Positions 18,131-28,186 of a DNA stretch of 64,000 nucleotides are shown here, one piece after another (positions within the stretch are counted from its first letter, which is position 1; each line of letters begins with the position of its first letter). Source of the DNA: an uncultured Clostridia bacterium (GTDB lineage: Bacteria; Bacillota; Clostridia; Oscillospirales; Acutalibacteraceae); contig CAMLSX010000008.1 of assembly GCA_946484175.1 (NCBI GenBank), forward strand, positions 1 through 64,000, written 5' to 3'. Under the pieces are notes generated by a model. That model worked only from the letters and a program-made list of their open reading frames with translations, did no database searches and was not told the DNA's origin. The position numbers and the translations under genes were made by a program.

Positions 18131-18904
18131 TTATAGTATCTGCAAGCGCTGAATCCCGGTAGTTCGGCCGGTTTTCTCATCCACTTCAAACAGACAACAA
18201 TCCATCCGGCACTCACCGGAAGCAATTTCATGACGCACCGGCATTTTTGTGCGCAGTTTCTCAATGATGATTTCCGGTTTGACTCCAAGAACGGAATCAA
18301 TCGGCCCGGTCATGCCCAGATCAGTAATATAACCTGTCCCCTTTGGCAGCACAGTCTCATCTGCCGTGGGAACATGGGTATGTGTTCCGAAAAGCGCCGT
18401 CACACGCCCATCCAGGAAATACCCCATTGCGCGTTTTTCCCCAGTCGCTTCTGCGTGAAAATCAATCAGAACAATTTTGGGCAAATCCGGCGTTGCCAAC
18501 AGTTCTTCTATTGTTTCAAACGGGCACCGCAGATTTTCCATATAAGCAGTTCCCATCAGATTGATTACCGCAATTTGGCGGCGTCCCATATCATAAATGC
18601 AGATTCCCTTGCCTGGTGTAGTCCCTTTTGGATAATTCGCAGGACGCAAGAGCGTCTCATCACTCTCATACATTTCATAACTTTCGCGGCGCCGAAAGCT
18701 ATGGTTTCCGGTGGTGATAATATCCACCCCACTATCGTATAAATACCGCGCAGAAGTTGGAAGAATCCCATTGCCATCCGCGGAATTTTCCCCGTTGGCA
18801 ATCACCAGATCCACTGCATACTGCTTCTTGATTGCAGGAAGGCGTTTGCGTAAAAATTCGCATCCAATGCTTCCAACTACGTCTCCTATTGCCAATATAT
18901 TCAT
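18131..18904 (-). CDS. ymdB: YmdB-family metallophosphoesterase
   Basis: The 257-residue protein has the whole-length signature of YmdB (TIGR00282 type). It shows MNILAIGDVVGS at the start, NGENSADGNGI, TTGNHSF, and the late FHAEATGEKRAMGYFLDGRVTALFGTHTHVPTADE with the metal-binding histidines. YmdB of Bacillus hydrolyses 2',3'-cyclic nucleotides and influences biofilm and motility switching. The ATG at 18904 is behind GGGAG; the tracked ORF is eight codons longer. It is usually found downstream of rny, but that gene is not in this window. Confidence 0.93.
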   Translation of the reverse strand: MNILAIGDVVGSIGCEFLRKRLPAIKKQYAVDLVIANGENSADGNGILPTSARYLYDSGVDIITTGNHSFRRRESYEMYESDETLLRPANYPKGTTPGKGICIYDMGRRQIAVINLMGTAYMENLRCPFETIEELLATPDLPKIVLIDFHAEATGEKRAMGYFLDGRVTALFGTHTHVPTADETVLPKGTGYITDLGMTGPIDSVLGVKPEIIIEKLRTKMPVRHEIASGECRMDCCLFEVDEKTGRTTGIQRLQIL

Positions 18905-18974
18905 AGTATACTCCCATCTATTTACCAAAACCAGTGGAAAAATTTTCTGTTTTATAATTGTCAGTTTTTATTAT

Positions 18975-19014
18975 AAAGCAAAACAGCAGAAAAGGAAATC
19001 CCTTTTCCGCTGTC
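18975..19014 (-). terminator. Intrinsic terminator after the EamA gene
   Basis: On the minus strand ACAGCGGAAAAGG and CCTTTTCTGCTGT pair almost perfectly and are followed by TTTGCTTT. It separates the EamA-type gene from ymdB. Confidence 0.75.
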
Positions 19015-19069
19015 GTATGCGAAAAAAACTGCACGTAAGCAGGTTTTCTGCTGCGAATTCCGTTGAAAT

Positions 19070-19483
19070 TTATAATACCATCACCAATGTTCCGGCTGTA
19101 ATCAAAATTCCTCCCACAATGCTTTTCCAATCTACCGTTTCGTGCAGAATCAAAAATGCCAGAACCATGGCAATCACCACGCTGAATTTATCCACTGGAA
19201 CAACACGGCTGGCATTGCCAATCTGCAAAGCACGATAATAGAAAAGCCAGGATGCTCCAGTTGCCAATCCGGAAAGAACAAGAAAAATCCATCCGCGCAC
19301 GGAAATCGAGGAAATTCCTCCCAAACTTCCTGTAATCAGAACAATTCCCCAAGCCATCACCAGAACAACCACAGTCCGGATCGCTGTAGCCAGGTTGGAA
19401 TCTACACCTTCAATGCCAATTTTGGCTAAAATAGAAGTCAAAGCCGCGAAAACAGCGGACAACAGTGCAAAAACAAACCACAT
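19070..19483 (-). CDS. EamA-type small membrane transporter
   Basis: A 137-residue protein with five hydrophobic segments equal to one EamA (DUF6) unit: FALLSAVFAALTSILAKIGIEGVDSNLATAIRT at the start and GNASRVVPVDKFSVVIAMVLAFLILHE later. Full drug/metabolite transporters have two such units, so this one probably works as a dimer. AAGGAAG lies just before ATG 19483. Substrate is unknown. It stands alone between two terminators. Confidence 0.85.
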   Translation of the reverse strand: MWFVFALLSAVFAALTSILAKIGIEGVDSNLATAIRTVVVLVMAWGIVLITGSLGGISSISVRGWIFLVLSGLATGASWLFYYRALQIGNASRVVPVDKFSVVIAMVLAFLILHETVDWKSIVGGILITAGTLVMVL

Positions 19484-19549
19484 ATTCTTCCTTTCCCCTC
19501 TCTGCTTTTTCTTTACAGGCAACATTCCCATCCCTCCTCAGCAACAACA

Positions 19550-19582
19550 TAAAAAAAGGATGCCACAAAGATTGCGGCATCC
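19550..19582 (-). terminator. Intrinsic terminator after the kinase-like gene
   Basis: GGATGCC/GGCATCC stem on the minus strand followed by a run of seven T. It lies between the cytidylate-kinase-like gene and the EamA gene. Confidence 0.8.
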
Positions 19583-19636
19583 CTCTATATTGACTCAATT
19601 CATCAGGTTTCAAAAACAGGTGCTCACACCTTTTGC

Positions 19637-20260
19637 TTATCCTTTGATAAAACCTGCTGCTTTCATAATCAGTTCTACTGCCTCATCAGGAGTAAAGACC
19701 GAGCTGTCAAGCGTCAGGTCATAATTTTGCAGGGCATCCCACTTTTTATTCGTGTAGAAATTATAGTAATTGGCACGCTGTTTGTCCTTTTTGGTCAGGA
19801 AGTCGGATGCTTTGGCCGGGTCGACGCCATATTTTTCTACAGCACGGCGCAGACGGCTGTCGCGATCCGCATGAATGAACACACGCAGGCAGTCTTTCCG
19901 TTCCCGCAGGACATAATCTGCACACCGCCCTACAATGACACATGGGCCTTCTTCCGCAGCTTTGCGGATAATATCTGCTTGAATCAGGAACAGCTTATCG
20001 TTAATCGGCATGTCGTTCATTCCGGCAACACCGCCGCCAAACCCATAGCTGCCCATTACCAGCGAATACAGCAGGCTGCTGGTAGCGCGTTCATCCGCCT
20101 GACGGAACACTTCTTCGCTCAAGCCGCTCTTTTTGGCAGCAATCGCGATCAGTTCCTTATCATAATAAGGGATACCCAACTTTTTGGCCAGCATTTCTCC
20201 AATTTCTCTTCCTCCGCTGCCATATTGGCGCGCAATGGTAATCACGGTACGGTTGCTCAT
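19637..20260 (-). CDS. Cytidylate kinase-like family protein
   Basis: The 207-residue protein has a nucleotide-kinase N-terminus, VITIARQYGSGGREIGEMLAKKLGIPYYDKELI, with the P-loop variant GSGGRE, and a later VIVGRCADYVL. These match the cytidylate-kinase-like family (PF13189), which is common in Clostridia and not the same as canonical Cmk. It lacks the canonical GxGKS/T loop, so CMP kinase activity is uncertain. AAAGGGTG precedes ATG 20260; the tracked GTG three codons earlier is too close to that site. It has a strong promoter flanked by inverted repeats. Confidence 0.8.
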   Translation of the reverse strand: MSNRTVITIARQYGSGGREIGEMLAKKLGIPYYDKELIAIAAKKSGLSEEVFRQADERATSSLLYSLVMGSYGFGGGVAGMNDMPINDKLFLIQADIIRKAAEEGPCVIVGRCADYVLRERKDCLRVFIHADRDSRLRRAVEKYGVDPAKASDFLTKKDKQRANYYNFYTNKKWDALQNYDLTLDSSVFTPDEAVELIMKAAGFIKG

Positions 20261-20337
20261 AAACTTCACCCTTTCTTATGAGGAACATATCTGGCCCTGA
20301 AAAAACGCCAGAATCCAAAGCTACAATTTCTATTTTT

Positions 20338-20366
20338 ATGATACAACTATTTTTGTATAAAGTCAA
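20338..20366 (-). promoter_or_regulatory. Promoter with flanking inverted repeat
   Basis: TTGACT, 17 bases, TATCAT on the minus strand. ACAACTAT and ATAGTTGT lie around the -35 and just before the -10, forming an 8-base inverted repeat that could be a repressor site. Confidence 0.55.
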
Positions 20367-20420
20367 TAGTTGTCGTTGACTATCTGTTTTGTTTTCTGTG
20401 GAATACCTTCACATTTAATT

Positions 20421-22463
20421 TTATGTAAATGCCCCATCTCCTACTTTTTCAAATAATCTGCGGGTTTCTGCGCGCAAACCTCGATGCTCCGGCTGTTCCA
20501 GCTCCGGATCTTCATGCAGCAGATGGCGTGCCTCTCTCTGCGCAAGCTTTAAAAGAGTAATGTCCTGTGCCATATCTGCAATGGAAAGCTGTGGTAAACC
20601 GTGTTGCCGGGAGCCAAAGAAATCGCCCGGGCCGCGCAGTTTCAGGTCTTCATCTGCAATACGAAACCCATCAGAAGTAGAACACATCACACGAAGTCTG
20701 GTAACCGCTTCTTCATTTTGTGCGTCAGAGATTAAAATACAGGTAGACTTCTCGTGGCCGCGCCCTACACGGCCCCGCAGCTGGTGCAACTGAGAAAGGC
20801 CATACCGCTCTGCATTTTCAATTACAATAATGACCGCATTGGGCACATCCACTCCTACCTCTACTACCGTCGTGGAGACGAGCAAGTCAAGCTCGCCGGA
20901 GGAAAACTGTGCCATCACAGCGTCTTTTTCCCGGGGCTTCATGCGGCCATGCAGGATGCCGATTCGGTACCCCGAAAAAGCCCCTTCTTCCAGCATATCA
21001 CGATATTGTGTGACGCTGGCCATGTCGCTCTGCCCTTCTTCAATCAACGGGCAGATCATATATCCCTGCAAGCCGCGGTCAAGATGTTTTTTCACATAAC
21101 CAAAAGCGCGTTCCCGCTTATCGCTGGTGATGGCAAAGGTTTCGATTTTCTGGCGTCCTGGCGGAAGTTCATCGAGTATAGAGATATCAAGGTCTCCAAA
21201 AATCATAAGGGCCAAAGTACGCGGAATGGGGGTCGCACTCATCACAAGCAGGTGAGGGTTTTCGCCCTTTTGTGCCAGTGCGGCACGCTGTGCAACACCA
21301 AAACGGTGCTGTTCATCGGTCACAACCAGCGCAAGCTTCTGAAATACCACGCCTTCTGTCAAGAGGGCATGCGTACCGATAATCAACTGGATTTCCCCGG
21401 ATGCAAGTTCCTGTGTAACCGTCCGTTTCTGCTTGGCTGTCATGGAACCAACCAACAAGGCGGTTCGAATCCCTGCCGGCTCGAGCATAGCGGAAAGCGT
21501 TTTCGCATGCTGGCGTGCCAGCACTTCTGTGGGAGCCATCAATGCCGCCTGCATCCCTTCCCGAATGACACAATAACAAAGTGCCGCTGCTACTGCTGTT
21601 TTACCGCTTCCAACATCGCCCTGAATCAAGCGGCTCATCGGAGTCTCACTCTGCATATCTGCCAGCGCTTCCGCAACTGCTCGCTTTTGCGCATTGGTTG
21701 GGGTAAAAGGCAGCAAACGGTAAAATTCTTCGCTCACATCCTGGATTAACCGCAAATGGTTTTCTACACGGGTGCGGCTTTTTAAAGACAGCAGCCCCAA
21801 TTGCAACACCAGCAGTTCCTCGAAGACAAGACGCCGACGGGCGATTTCCAGCAGCTCCATGGAACCAGGAAAATGGATGTTTTCCATGGCAAAGCGCAGC
21901 TGGCACAATTCCAGACGCTTACGCATTTCATCCGGCAGTGGATCGCGCAGCAATTCCGGCAAAAGCTGAAATGCCGCCTTCATCGCGTTTCCGATTTGCC
22001 GTGAAGAAAGCCCCTCTGTTTGCGGGTAGACAGGCACAATCGGAGCGCTGCCATCCGCGGGGGAAAAGTCAGGAGCCGTCATTTCGCGGCGCGTCAAATT
22101 CCCCTGCATTTTGCCGCGAAACAGGTATTCCTTTCCTTCCTGCAGCATGGACTGCACATAAGGATTATTAAAATAAGTCAGCGTCATGTCCCGCACACCG
22201 TCAGTCACTTCGGTTTTATACAGTGTCATTCCTTTACGGATATACTGTTGACGGGGACGTGCAAGCACCGTAGCCCGAATCACCGATATTTCATTGAGCG
22301 GTGCTTCTCCAATCGCCACCGGACTGCTCCAATCCTCATAGGTGCGCGGATATAAACGCAAAAGTTCGCCAACCGTCGGCGCACCAACCTTACGGAACAA
22401 AGCAGCGCGCTTTTCCCCCACCCCTTTCAGCATCTGGATATCCATTGCAAACAGCGACGCCAA
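20421..22463 (-). CDS. recG: ATP-dependent DNA helicase RecG
   Basis: A protein of about 680 residues with the full RecG order: an N-terminal wedge/OB domain (about 1-240) and a helicase core with GDVGSGKT, DEQHRFGV and SATPIPRTLAL. The late motifs VVEVGVDVPNA, QLRGRVGRG and GPGDFFGSRQHG are also there. It rescues stalled forks and processes branched DNA. The tracked start (GTG 22475) lies inside AAAGGTGGAGG; that sequence works better as the ribosome site for TTG 22463, with ATG 22445 as a further choice. A fakA-like gene lies upstream on the same strand. Confidence 0.95.
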   Translation of the reverse strand: MASLFAMDIQMLKGVGEKRAALFRKVGAPTVGELLRLYPRTYEDWSSPVAIGEAPLNEISVIRATVLARPRQQYIRKGMTLYKTEVTDGVRDMTLTYFNNPYVQSMLQEGKEYLFRGKMQGNLTRREMTAPDFSPADGSAPIVPVYPQTEGLSSRQIGNAMKAAFQLLPELLRDPLPDEMRKRLELCQLRFAMENIHFPGSMELLEIARRRLVFEELLVLQLGLLSLKSRTRVENHLRLIQDVSEEFYRLLPFTPTNAQKRAVAEALADMQSETPMSRLIQGDVGSGKTAVAAALCYCVIREGMQAALMAPTEVLARQHAKTLSAMLEPAGIRTALLVGSMTAKQKRTVTQELASGEIQLIIGTHALLTEGVVFQKLALVVTDEQHRFGVAQRAALAQKGENPHLLVMSATPIPRTLALMIFGDLDISILDELPPGRQKIETFAITSDKRERAFGYVKKHLDRGLQGYMICPLIEEGQSDMASVTQYRDMLEEGAFSGYRIGILHGRMKPREKDAVMAQFSSGELDLLVSTTVVEVGVDVPNAVIIVIENAERYGLSQLHQLRGRVGRGHEKSTCILISDAQNEEAVTRLRVMCSTSDGFRIADEDLKLRGPGDFFGSRQHGLPQLSIADMAQDITLLKLAQREARHLLHEDPELEQPEHRGLRAETRRLFEKVGDGAFT

Positions 22464-22555
22464 CAGTACCTCCACCTTTCACAAAAACAGAGGACTGTCA
22501 CCGGGCATTCCGCCCAGCAACAATCCCCTGAAAAATTTTCTAATCTGGCCGCGTC

Positions 22556-24241
22556 TTATTCCACCGAGACGATGAAATAGTAGACCGGCTGACCGCCATT
22601 TACCAGCGTGACTTCGATATCATCGCTGATTTTATTTTTAATGCGGCGGCAGGCATCCTCTGCCTGTGCTTCGGTTACATCACTACCGTAAATCAATGTG
22701 ATGAAAGAAGTTCCGCGATTGACCATAGAACGGGTCAGCTTGCTGCAGGTATGAATCGGGTCTTTCTCGATATACTCCAGCTTACCGTTGCGCAGTCCCA
22801 TAATATCACCCTGATGGATACGATGTCCACCAAATTCGGAATCACGGGCTGCAAAGGTCACCAAACCGGTTGCAACTGAGCCAGCTGCATCCATCATCAG
22901 CTGACGGTTCTCTTCCGGAGATGCATCGGGGTCAACAGCCAGCATAGCTGAAAGTCCCTGCGGGATGGTACGGGTAGGAAGTACAATCACTTCGCGGTCT
23001 GTTACCAGCGGAATGGTCTGTTCAGCTGCCATAATGATATTTTTATTGTTAGGCAGTACAAAAACCTTCTTGGCCGGTGTAGCCAGTACCGCTGCCAAAA
23101 TATCCTGTGTGCTGGGGTTCATGGTCTGGCCACCACTTACCACATGGCTGCATCCCAAATCAGTAAACAGCGTGCGCAAACCGTCGCCTGCTGCAACTGC
23201 CACAAAGCCAAACTCTTCTACAGGCTCTGCCGGCTCGAGCTGCTGCTGTACCGGAGGCTGTGCAGCGGCCTTTGCCTGCTCATTGGCCTCTGCGGCCTTG
23301 CGATGCTGTTCCTTCATATTTTCAATCTTTACAGTCAGCAGCTGTCCAAACGTCAGCGCTTCCTGCAGCGCATTACCCGGATTTTCGGTATGCACATGCA
23401 CCTTGATAATCTCTTCGTCATCTACTACTACGACGCAATCACCAATGGTTTCAAGATAAGCACGCAGTTCCATTGGATCGCGGGTAACTTCGGGATCACG
23501 CCCTACGATAAACTCTGTACAATAGGTAAAATTGATCTCCTGATCAAATTCAGCGGCAGCATTCCGGAAGAACTCAGCGGTTTCATCCGCCTTTTCTTCC
23601 TCCGTTTTCTCCATCTGAATCATAACGCCATCCTTCAGCACGCTCATCATGCCGTCAAAAATCAGGCAAAGTCCCTGTCCGCCAGCATCTACTACACCGG
23701 CTTTTTTCAGCACCGGCAGCAGTTCAGGGGTCTCTTCCAGTGCGGAAGCTGCGCCCATGCAGACTGCCGACCAGACATAGACCGGGTCGGAATCGATCGC
23801 AGCAGCGGCACGGCCTTTTTCAAAAGCAACACGCGCAACCGTCAGAATAGTTCCTTCAGTGGGGGTCATAACTGCTTTATAAGCAGCATCCACGCCCAAA
23901 CCCAGCGCCTCGGCCAAGTCCTGACCAGATACTACTGCTTTATCCTGCAATCCTTTCGAAAATCCACGGAACAGCAGGGACAAAATAACGCCTGAATTTC
24001 CGCGTGCTCCGCGCAGCATTGCAGAAGCTGCACGATGTGCGACACTTCCGGCCTCGTCATCCTCATTGTTCTCAAGTGCACGGATAGCAGCCGTCATGGT
24101 CATGGACATATTGGTTCCGGTATCGCCGTCCGGAACAGGGAAAATATTCAGCTCATCCACCGACTTTTTACTCTTGCAGATATTATTAGCGCCGGACAGG
24201 ATAGCATCACGCAAAGTGATTCCGTTAATCACAGCTTCCAC
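22556..24241 (-). CDS. fakA: DAK2-domain fatty acid kinase-like protein
   Basis: The 561-residue protein has the YloV/FakA arrangement: an N-terminal DhaL-type kinase domain with NIFPVPDGDTGTNMSMT and RGARGNSGVILS, a middle domain, and a C-terminal DegV-like part. FakA phosphorylates fatty acids bound to a FakB partner and feeds them into phospholipid synthesis. No fakB is in this window. The start is GTG 24241 or, with better spacing to AAGGAA, GTG 24232. A promoter and a hairpin-containing leader of about 125 bases lie upstream. A Gln/Ala/Pro-rich linker (about residues 310-330) is unusual but not disruptive. Confidence 0.9.
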   Translation of the reverse strand: MEAVINGITLRDAILSGANNICKSKKSVDELNIFPVPDGDTGTNMSMTMTAAIRALENNEDDEAGSVAHRAASAMLRGARGNSGVILSLLFRGFSKGLQDKAVVSGQDLAEALGLGVDAAYKAVMTPTEGTILTVARVAFEKGRAAAAIDSDPVYVWSAVCMGAASALEETPELLPVLKKAGVVDAGGQGLCLIFDGMMSVLKDGVMIQMEKTEEEKADETAEFFRNAAAEFDQEINFTYCTEFIVGRDPEVTRDPMELRAYLETIGDCVVVVDDEEIIKVHVHTENPGNALQEALTFGQLLTVKIENMKEQHRKAAEANEQAKAAAQPPVQQQLEPAEPVEEFGFVAVAAGDGLRTLFTDLGCSHVVSGGQTMNPSTQDILAAVLATPAKKVFVLPNNKNIIMAAEQTIPLVTDREVIVLPTRTIPQGLSAMLAVDPDASPEENRQLMMDAAGSVATGLVTFAARDSEFGGHRIHQGDIMGLRNGKLEYIEKDPIHTCSKLTRSMVNRGTSFITLIYGSDVTEAQAEDACRRIKNKISDDIEVTLVNGGQPVYYFIVSVE

Positions 24242-24368
24242 TTCCTTATCAAAGATTTTCTCCGGAATGGCGGAGTACCGTTGCAGACAATCGGCAAAAT
24301 CGACCGTCTTTTTTCTGAGGAATTGTTAAAAGCATACAGCAATTCATAAATTGCTGAAATTTTTTATT

Positions 24369-24397
24369 ATTATAACACATTGTTTCGTCTAATTCAA
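24369..24397 (-). promoter_or_regulatory. Promoter and leader hairpin of fakA-like gene
   Basis: TTGAAT, 17 bases, TATAAT on the minus strand. The leader contains a perfect 8-pair hairpin CAGCAATT-TATG-AATTGCTG at 24338-24357, without a T tail, so it is not a terminator. Confidence 0.65.
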
Positions 24398-24500
24398 TCA
24401 AAAGTCCTTATACAAAATCAAGAAAACGCGGAAGTAGCATATTGCACAAAAGATATTGCATTCTCAAGGAAATCTGACTGATTCCTTTTGTAGATTTTTG

Positions 24501-26981
24501 TCAATACAGGCAAAGAATCCACTTTCCGTACAAGCGCTTCCAGACAGGCAGAGAGTCCAGCACCAGAATTTGCAGTGATTTCTTCCACGAACGCGCAGCA
24601 GCACGATCGTTTCTGTCTGGCTCTTTTTTGGCAAACCGTGCGCGTTCTCCTGCCAGACAGGCGCGTTTCATTTGCTCTCCATCTAATTGTGGATAAAACT
24701 CACACAGACGCTGCACGTATGCAGTATCTTCTTCCCCGTTTCTGGGTAAAGGAGCACCTGCATAGCGAAGCAGCTCATAGCTCCACTTCCAGTATGCCCG
24801 AATCGCTTCGCGTACATCAGGGCTTGCCCATTTATACTTCCAGCGATTCAGCAGCAGGCGGTGACGAACCACCACAACAGCCAGTAACAGAAAAGCGCTT
24901 GCCAGCATAAATAGCGTTACACGCAGCCAGGCAGGTATCTCTCCAGACGTTTCTGGTATTGCAGTGGGACTCTCCGGCACGGGTGTGGAAACCTCTTCCG
25001 GCATCGGCGTAGGTTCTACAGTCTCTTCTGGTGAATCCGAAGGTGTAGGGCTTGGCTCCAACGTTTCTTCCGGTTCAGGCGTAGGCGTTGAAACGGGCTC
25101 TTCTGCCCCTCCTGGAGATTCCCAGAAAGAAGAAGCGGAAAAACCGGGCGTCATCTCTACGGGAATCCATGTATGCTGCGAAGGATCATAAACCTCCACC
25201 CAGGCATGTGCATGGGTATCAGGCACCTGTAAATATCCATCAGGAGTATAACTGCCGCTTGCATAGTCGTCTGCTGTCACAATATATCCTTCTGCATATC
25301 GTGTCGGAATCCCCATAGCACGCAGCAAAATCGCACCGGCCGTGGCAAAATGTACACAATAGCCTTCATCGGCATCGTTTAAAAACCATTCTGCAAAATT
25401 TCTACTCGTTGGACAGGTTTCTGGTGAATAGCTGTAGGAATAGTTTTCAGAAAACCACGTCTGCAAATATTCGCAGATTTCTCCTGGGGAAACATCACCT
25501 CGTTCAATATCCAAGAACGAATAAGCCTCTCTATCTTTCCACCACTCCTGTGCAGCTGCAAGCGCTTGATTTGGCAGCTGGACGCAGCTGTTATAGACAT
25601 AAGAGTCATACCATTTGGCAAGATCACGCATCGTTGTCGGACTGCCTACAGGTGCAGAAAATGCATCCGCTTCATAGGGCAAGAGAGAAACAATCGGTTC
25701 ATAAGCTTCCAGTGTATACTCCTTCAGTCCGAACAGCCAGCTGGTTTCTGCAAAGAGATCCTGCTGATACCACGCCCGATCAAACGAAGTAATCTCAGTA
25801 CTTAAATTGGTGGGAATAAAAATCGCCTCGCGGTTTGCAGAAATGTTTCGAATAGAAATTTCATAAGCCGAACTGGATCCACTGCTGAATCGTGCATAAA
25901 AATTGATTGGATTAATGGTTTCCCCTAAAAATTGCGTAAAATTCTGTGCCGAAAGTTCATAGCTGCTGCTTTCCGGCAGCTGCCATGAAGTCTCTGTAAA
26001 AACAGGAGCTGCATATCCGCGTAAATACACCGGCTGACGGGTGAAGCACTGAACCTCGAGTGCCGTTTCTCCCGAAAATTTCAAATCGGACAGAGAACGC
26101 AGATCGCCCCGCAAAAGTCCGCCTGTCTGGAAAAAGCCTTTCCCCTGAATCGTAAAAAGCAGCCGGTCTACCGATTCAGGCCGTACATACCCTTCCTGCG
26201 GCAAAAGAAAGGTGGCCGCAACTGCTGTAAAAAACACGCATCCTGCTGCCATCAGCGCCAGCTGACGGCGTACATTATACAGAGAAAACAGCCAGCGGTG
26301 GCCTTTATGCATTTTATCTTCCCATAAGATTTCTGTATGGCAGGTGAAGCACCACTGCATAACCCATGCAGCCAGCAGAGAAAAAAACGCCCACAGATCA
26401 GGAGTCAGTGTAAAAAATAAAGGAAATACTAGGAATGGAGCAGTTATCAGAAAAAAGATCGGAAAATTGGGTTTTCGCACCACTACCAATCCCAGAATGA
26501 GCGTTAACAGGCAAAACAGCAGTACCAGAAAAGAAATTCTCATTCCGGCAATCTTGCCTGCCTCTGCATTGACAACGTATTGCATAAATTGCCAAGGAGA
26601 GTTGGCTGTCATCGTTCGCAGAACATGATTTAACAGGCTGATAAAGCCAACTGTCAATTCATCAAAAGAAAAAAAAGCCCACAACACCAGTGGTACTCCC
26701 GGAATCAATACCAGTAATGGCCAGGAAGAAAAAGAATACACCGCCACAGACGCCAGAATATATAAAATCAAAAAAGCTGGGAGTGCAGAAGAATGCAACT
26801 CAATATCAAAAGCGGATAAAAACGAATACGCGCTTCCAAAGATCCCCAATGCCAATATGAGCAGTTGTGTCAGCACGCGCAGCAGAGGACGTTCTACCGC
26901 TTTGGAAAGTGTTGAAGGCGTCATTAAAAGATCTGGGAAAAGTGTTTTCTGATCATTTTGGTTTATATTTGAATGTTTCAC
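24501..26981 (-). CDS. Transmembrane transglutaminase-like protein (TgpA type)
   Basis: An 826-residue protein: about six membrane segments in the first 270 residues, then an extracytoplasmic domain with the transglutaminase core. DEGYCVHFATAGAILLRAMGIPTRYAEGY carries the Cys and DTHAHAWVEVYD the His and Asp. A Pro/Thr/Glu linker (STPTPEPEETLEPSPTPS) and one more membrane segment lead to a cytoplasmic tail resembling DUF4129. The GTG start overlaps the stop of the DUF58 gene as GTGA, so the two are coupled. The MoxR-DUF58-TgpA order is a widespread conserved cassette whose substrate is still poorly defined. Confidence 0.9.
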   Translation of the reverse strand: MKHSNINQNDQKTLFPDLLMTPSTLSKAVERPLLRVLTQLLILALGIFGSAYSFLSAFDIELHSSALPAFLILYILASVAVYSFSSWPLLVLIPGVPLVLWAFFSFDELTVGFISLLNHVLRTMTANSPWQFMQYVVNAEAGKIAGMRISFLVLLFCLLTLILGLVVVRKPNFPIFFLITAPFLVFPLFFTLTPDLWAFFSLLAAWVMQWCFTCHTEILWEDKMHKGHRWLFSLYNVRRQLALMAAGCVFFTAVAATFLLPQEGYVRPESVDRLLFTIQGKGFFQTGGLLRGDLRSLSDLKFSGETALEVQCFTRQPVYLRGYAAPVFTETSWQLPESSSYELSAQNFTQFLGETINPINFYARFSSGSSSAYEISIRNISANREAIFIPTNLSTEITSFDRAWYQQDLFAETSWLFGLKEYTLEAYEPIVSLLPYEADAFSAPVGSPTTMRDLAKWYDSYVYNSCVQLPNQALAAAQEWWKDREAYSFLDIERGDVSPGEICEYLQTWFSENYSYSYSPETCPTSRNFAEWFLNDADEGYCVHFATAGAILLRAMGIPTRYAEGYIVTADDYASGSYTPDGYLQVPDTHAHAWVEVYDPSQHTWIPVEMTPGFSASSFWESPGGAEEPVSTPTPEPEETLEPSPTPSDSPEETVEPTPMPEEVSTPVPESPTAIPETSGEIPAWLRVTLFMLASAFLLLAVVVVRHRLLLNRWKYKWASPDVREAIRAYWKWSYELLRYAGAPLPRNGEEDTAYVQRLCEFYPQLDGEQMKRACLAGERARFAKKEPDRNDRAAARSWKKSLQILVLDSLPVWKRLYGKWILCLY

Positions 26982-28162
26982 AGCACAAGTTCCTCCAAAT
27001 CCGTACCGTCTTCCCGCAATCGGATGATCGTACAGTCATCCATCGGCTCTTGGAAGCCATCGCCTGCCAAGAGGATGGTAACACGGCGGCAGCCTTTATC
27101 ACGACGAAGAATTTCCAGTCCACTCATAGCAATTTCTTCTTCCCCTGGTGTCGTAGCATATAACAAATGTGTACCGGGGCGCAGTACATCCTGCGAAAGA
27201 ACATACTGCAACCCCGGACGTCCGGAAGAAACAGACATGGACAGCATTTGAGACATTACAGCCTGCAATTCAGCACTTTCATTGATTTGTTCCCAGTGCA
27301 GCTGTTCTTTCTCCATCCATCCTACATGGTGTGAACAGCCCTGTTGTATCAGAGCTGAAGAAAAAGAAGCAAAAGTCCCCAACAATCTGTCCAGCTCTTC
27401 TGCCCCTCCTTCAGCGCCAGCTTCAATAAGGAAATACAGCGCATGATCAATCGGTAATGAAAAATCACGCACCATCAATTCTCCCATTCGCTGTGTCAGC
27501 TTCCAGTGTACCCGCCGCAGGGTATCACCCTCCCGAAATTCACGCACCTGGAAAACTTCCGAAGGGTCATTTCCAGGCCGATGCGGCGAAAAACGATCGG
27601 AATCCACTTCCATCATCTGTTGGTCAAGTACAATTTCCATTTCTTCAATATGCGGCAAAACATTGATATACTGCGGTGGAACCTTGACAAATACAGGCAG
27701 GCAGAACAATCCCAACAAATCCATTACCCGTACTTTTTCTACCTTGATTTCCAGTTTTCCACACCAACGGGAAGAAAGATTTTGAATGATACTGCTGGAA
27801 GAGCGAGCCCCTATCGGAAAGCGCCGCAATGTATATAGCGGCTGAAATTCCAGAGAAGTCTGCTGTTTTCCACCGAGCAGATTGCGGCAATTCAGGCGCA
27901 GAATCACTGCTGAACAGGGAAAAATCCAACGATTTTCAACATGCAGAAAAAAGGGGATCTTTTCCTTTTTTTCAACCGTCTGCGTAGGTACCCGTAAAAA
28001 AACTCTGGTACAAAAACAGGCCGGCAAAAGCAATAAAAACGACAGTACCGGAAACAAAAGCGCTATGATCAGCGTCAGGTGTGAAAGATACCCCTGAAAG
28101 AATATAAAAAACAATATGCAGACCAGCAGCAGCGCTGCATATACGACACGATATTTTGCCAT
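26978..28162 (-). CDS. DUF58 domain-containing protein
   Basis: A 394-residue protein with two N-terminal membrane segments (about residues 8-52), a beta-rich middle, and the DUF58 core with GNDPSEVFQVREFREGDTLRRVHWKLTQRMGELMVRDFS, the diagnostic block. The C-terminal part resembles a VWA-like fold. DUF58 proteins work with MoxR ATPases, and the MoxR gene lies 24 bases upstream. It overlaps the downstream transglutaminase gene. Confidence 0.9.
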   Translation of the reverse strand: MAKYRVVYAALLLVCILFFIFFQGYLSHLTLIIALLFPVLSFLLLLPACFCTRVFLRVPTQTVEKKEKIPFFLHVENRWIFPCSAVILRLNCRNLLGGKQQTSLEFQPLYTLRRFPIGARSSSSIIQNLSSRWCGKLEIKVEKVRVMDLLGLFCLPVFVKVPPQYINVLPHIEEMEIVLDQQMMEVDSDRFSPHRPGNDPSEVFQVREFREGDTLRRVHWKLTQRMGELMVRDFSLPIDHALYFLIEAGAEGGAEELDRLLGTFASFSSALIQQGCSHHVGWMEKEQLHWEQINESAELQAVMSQMLSMSVSSGRPGLQYVLSQDVLRPGTHLLYATTPGEEEIAMSGLEILRRDKGCRRVTILLAGDGFQEPMDDCTIIRLREDGTDLEELVL

Positions 28163-28186
28163 AATTTTATCCTCATTCCTGGCCGG

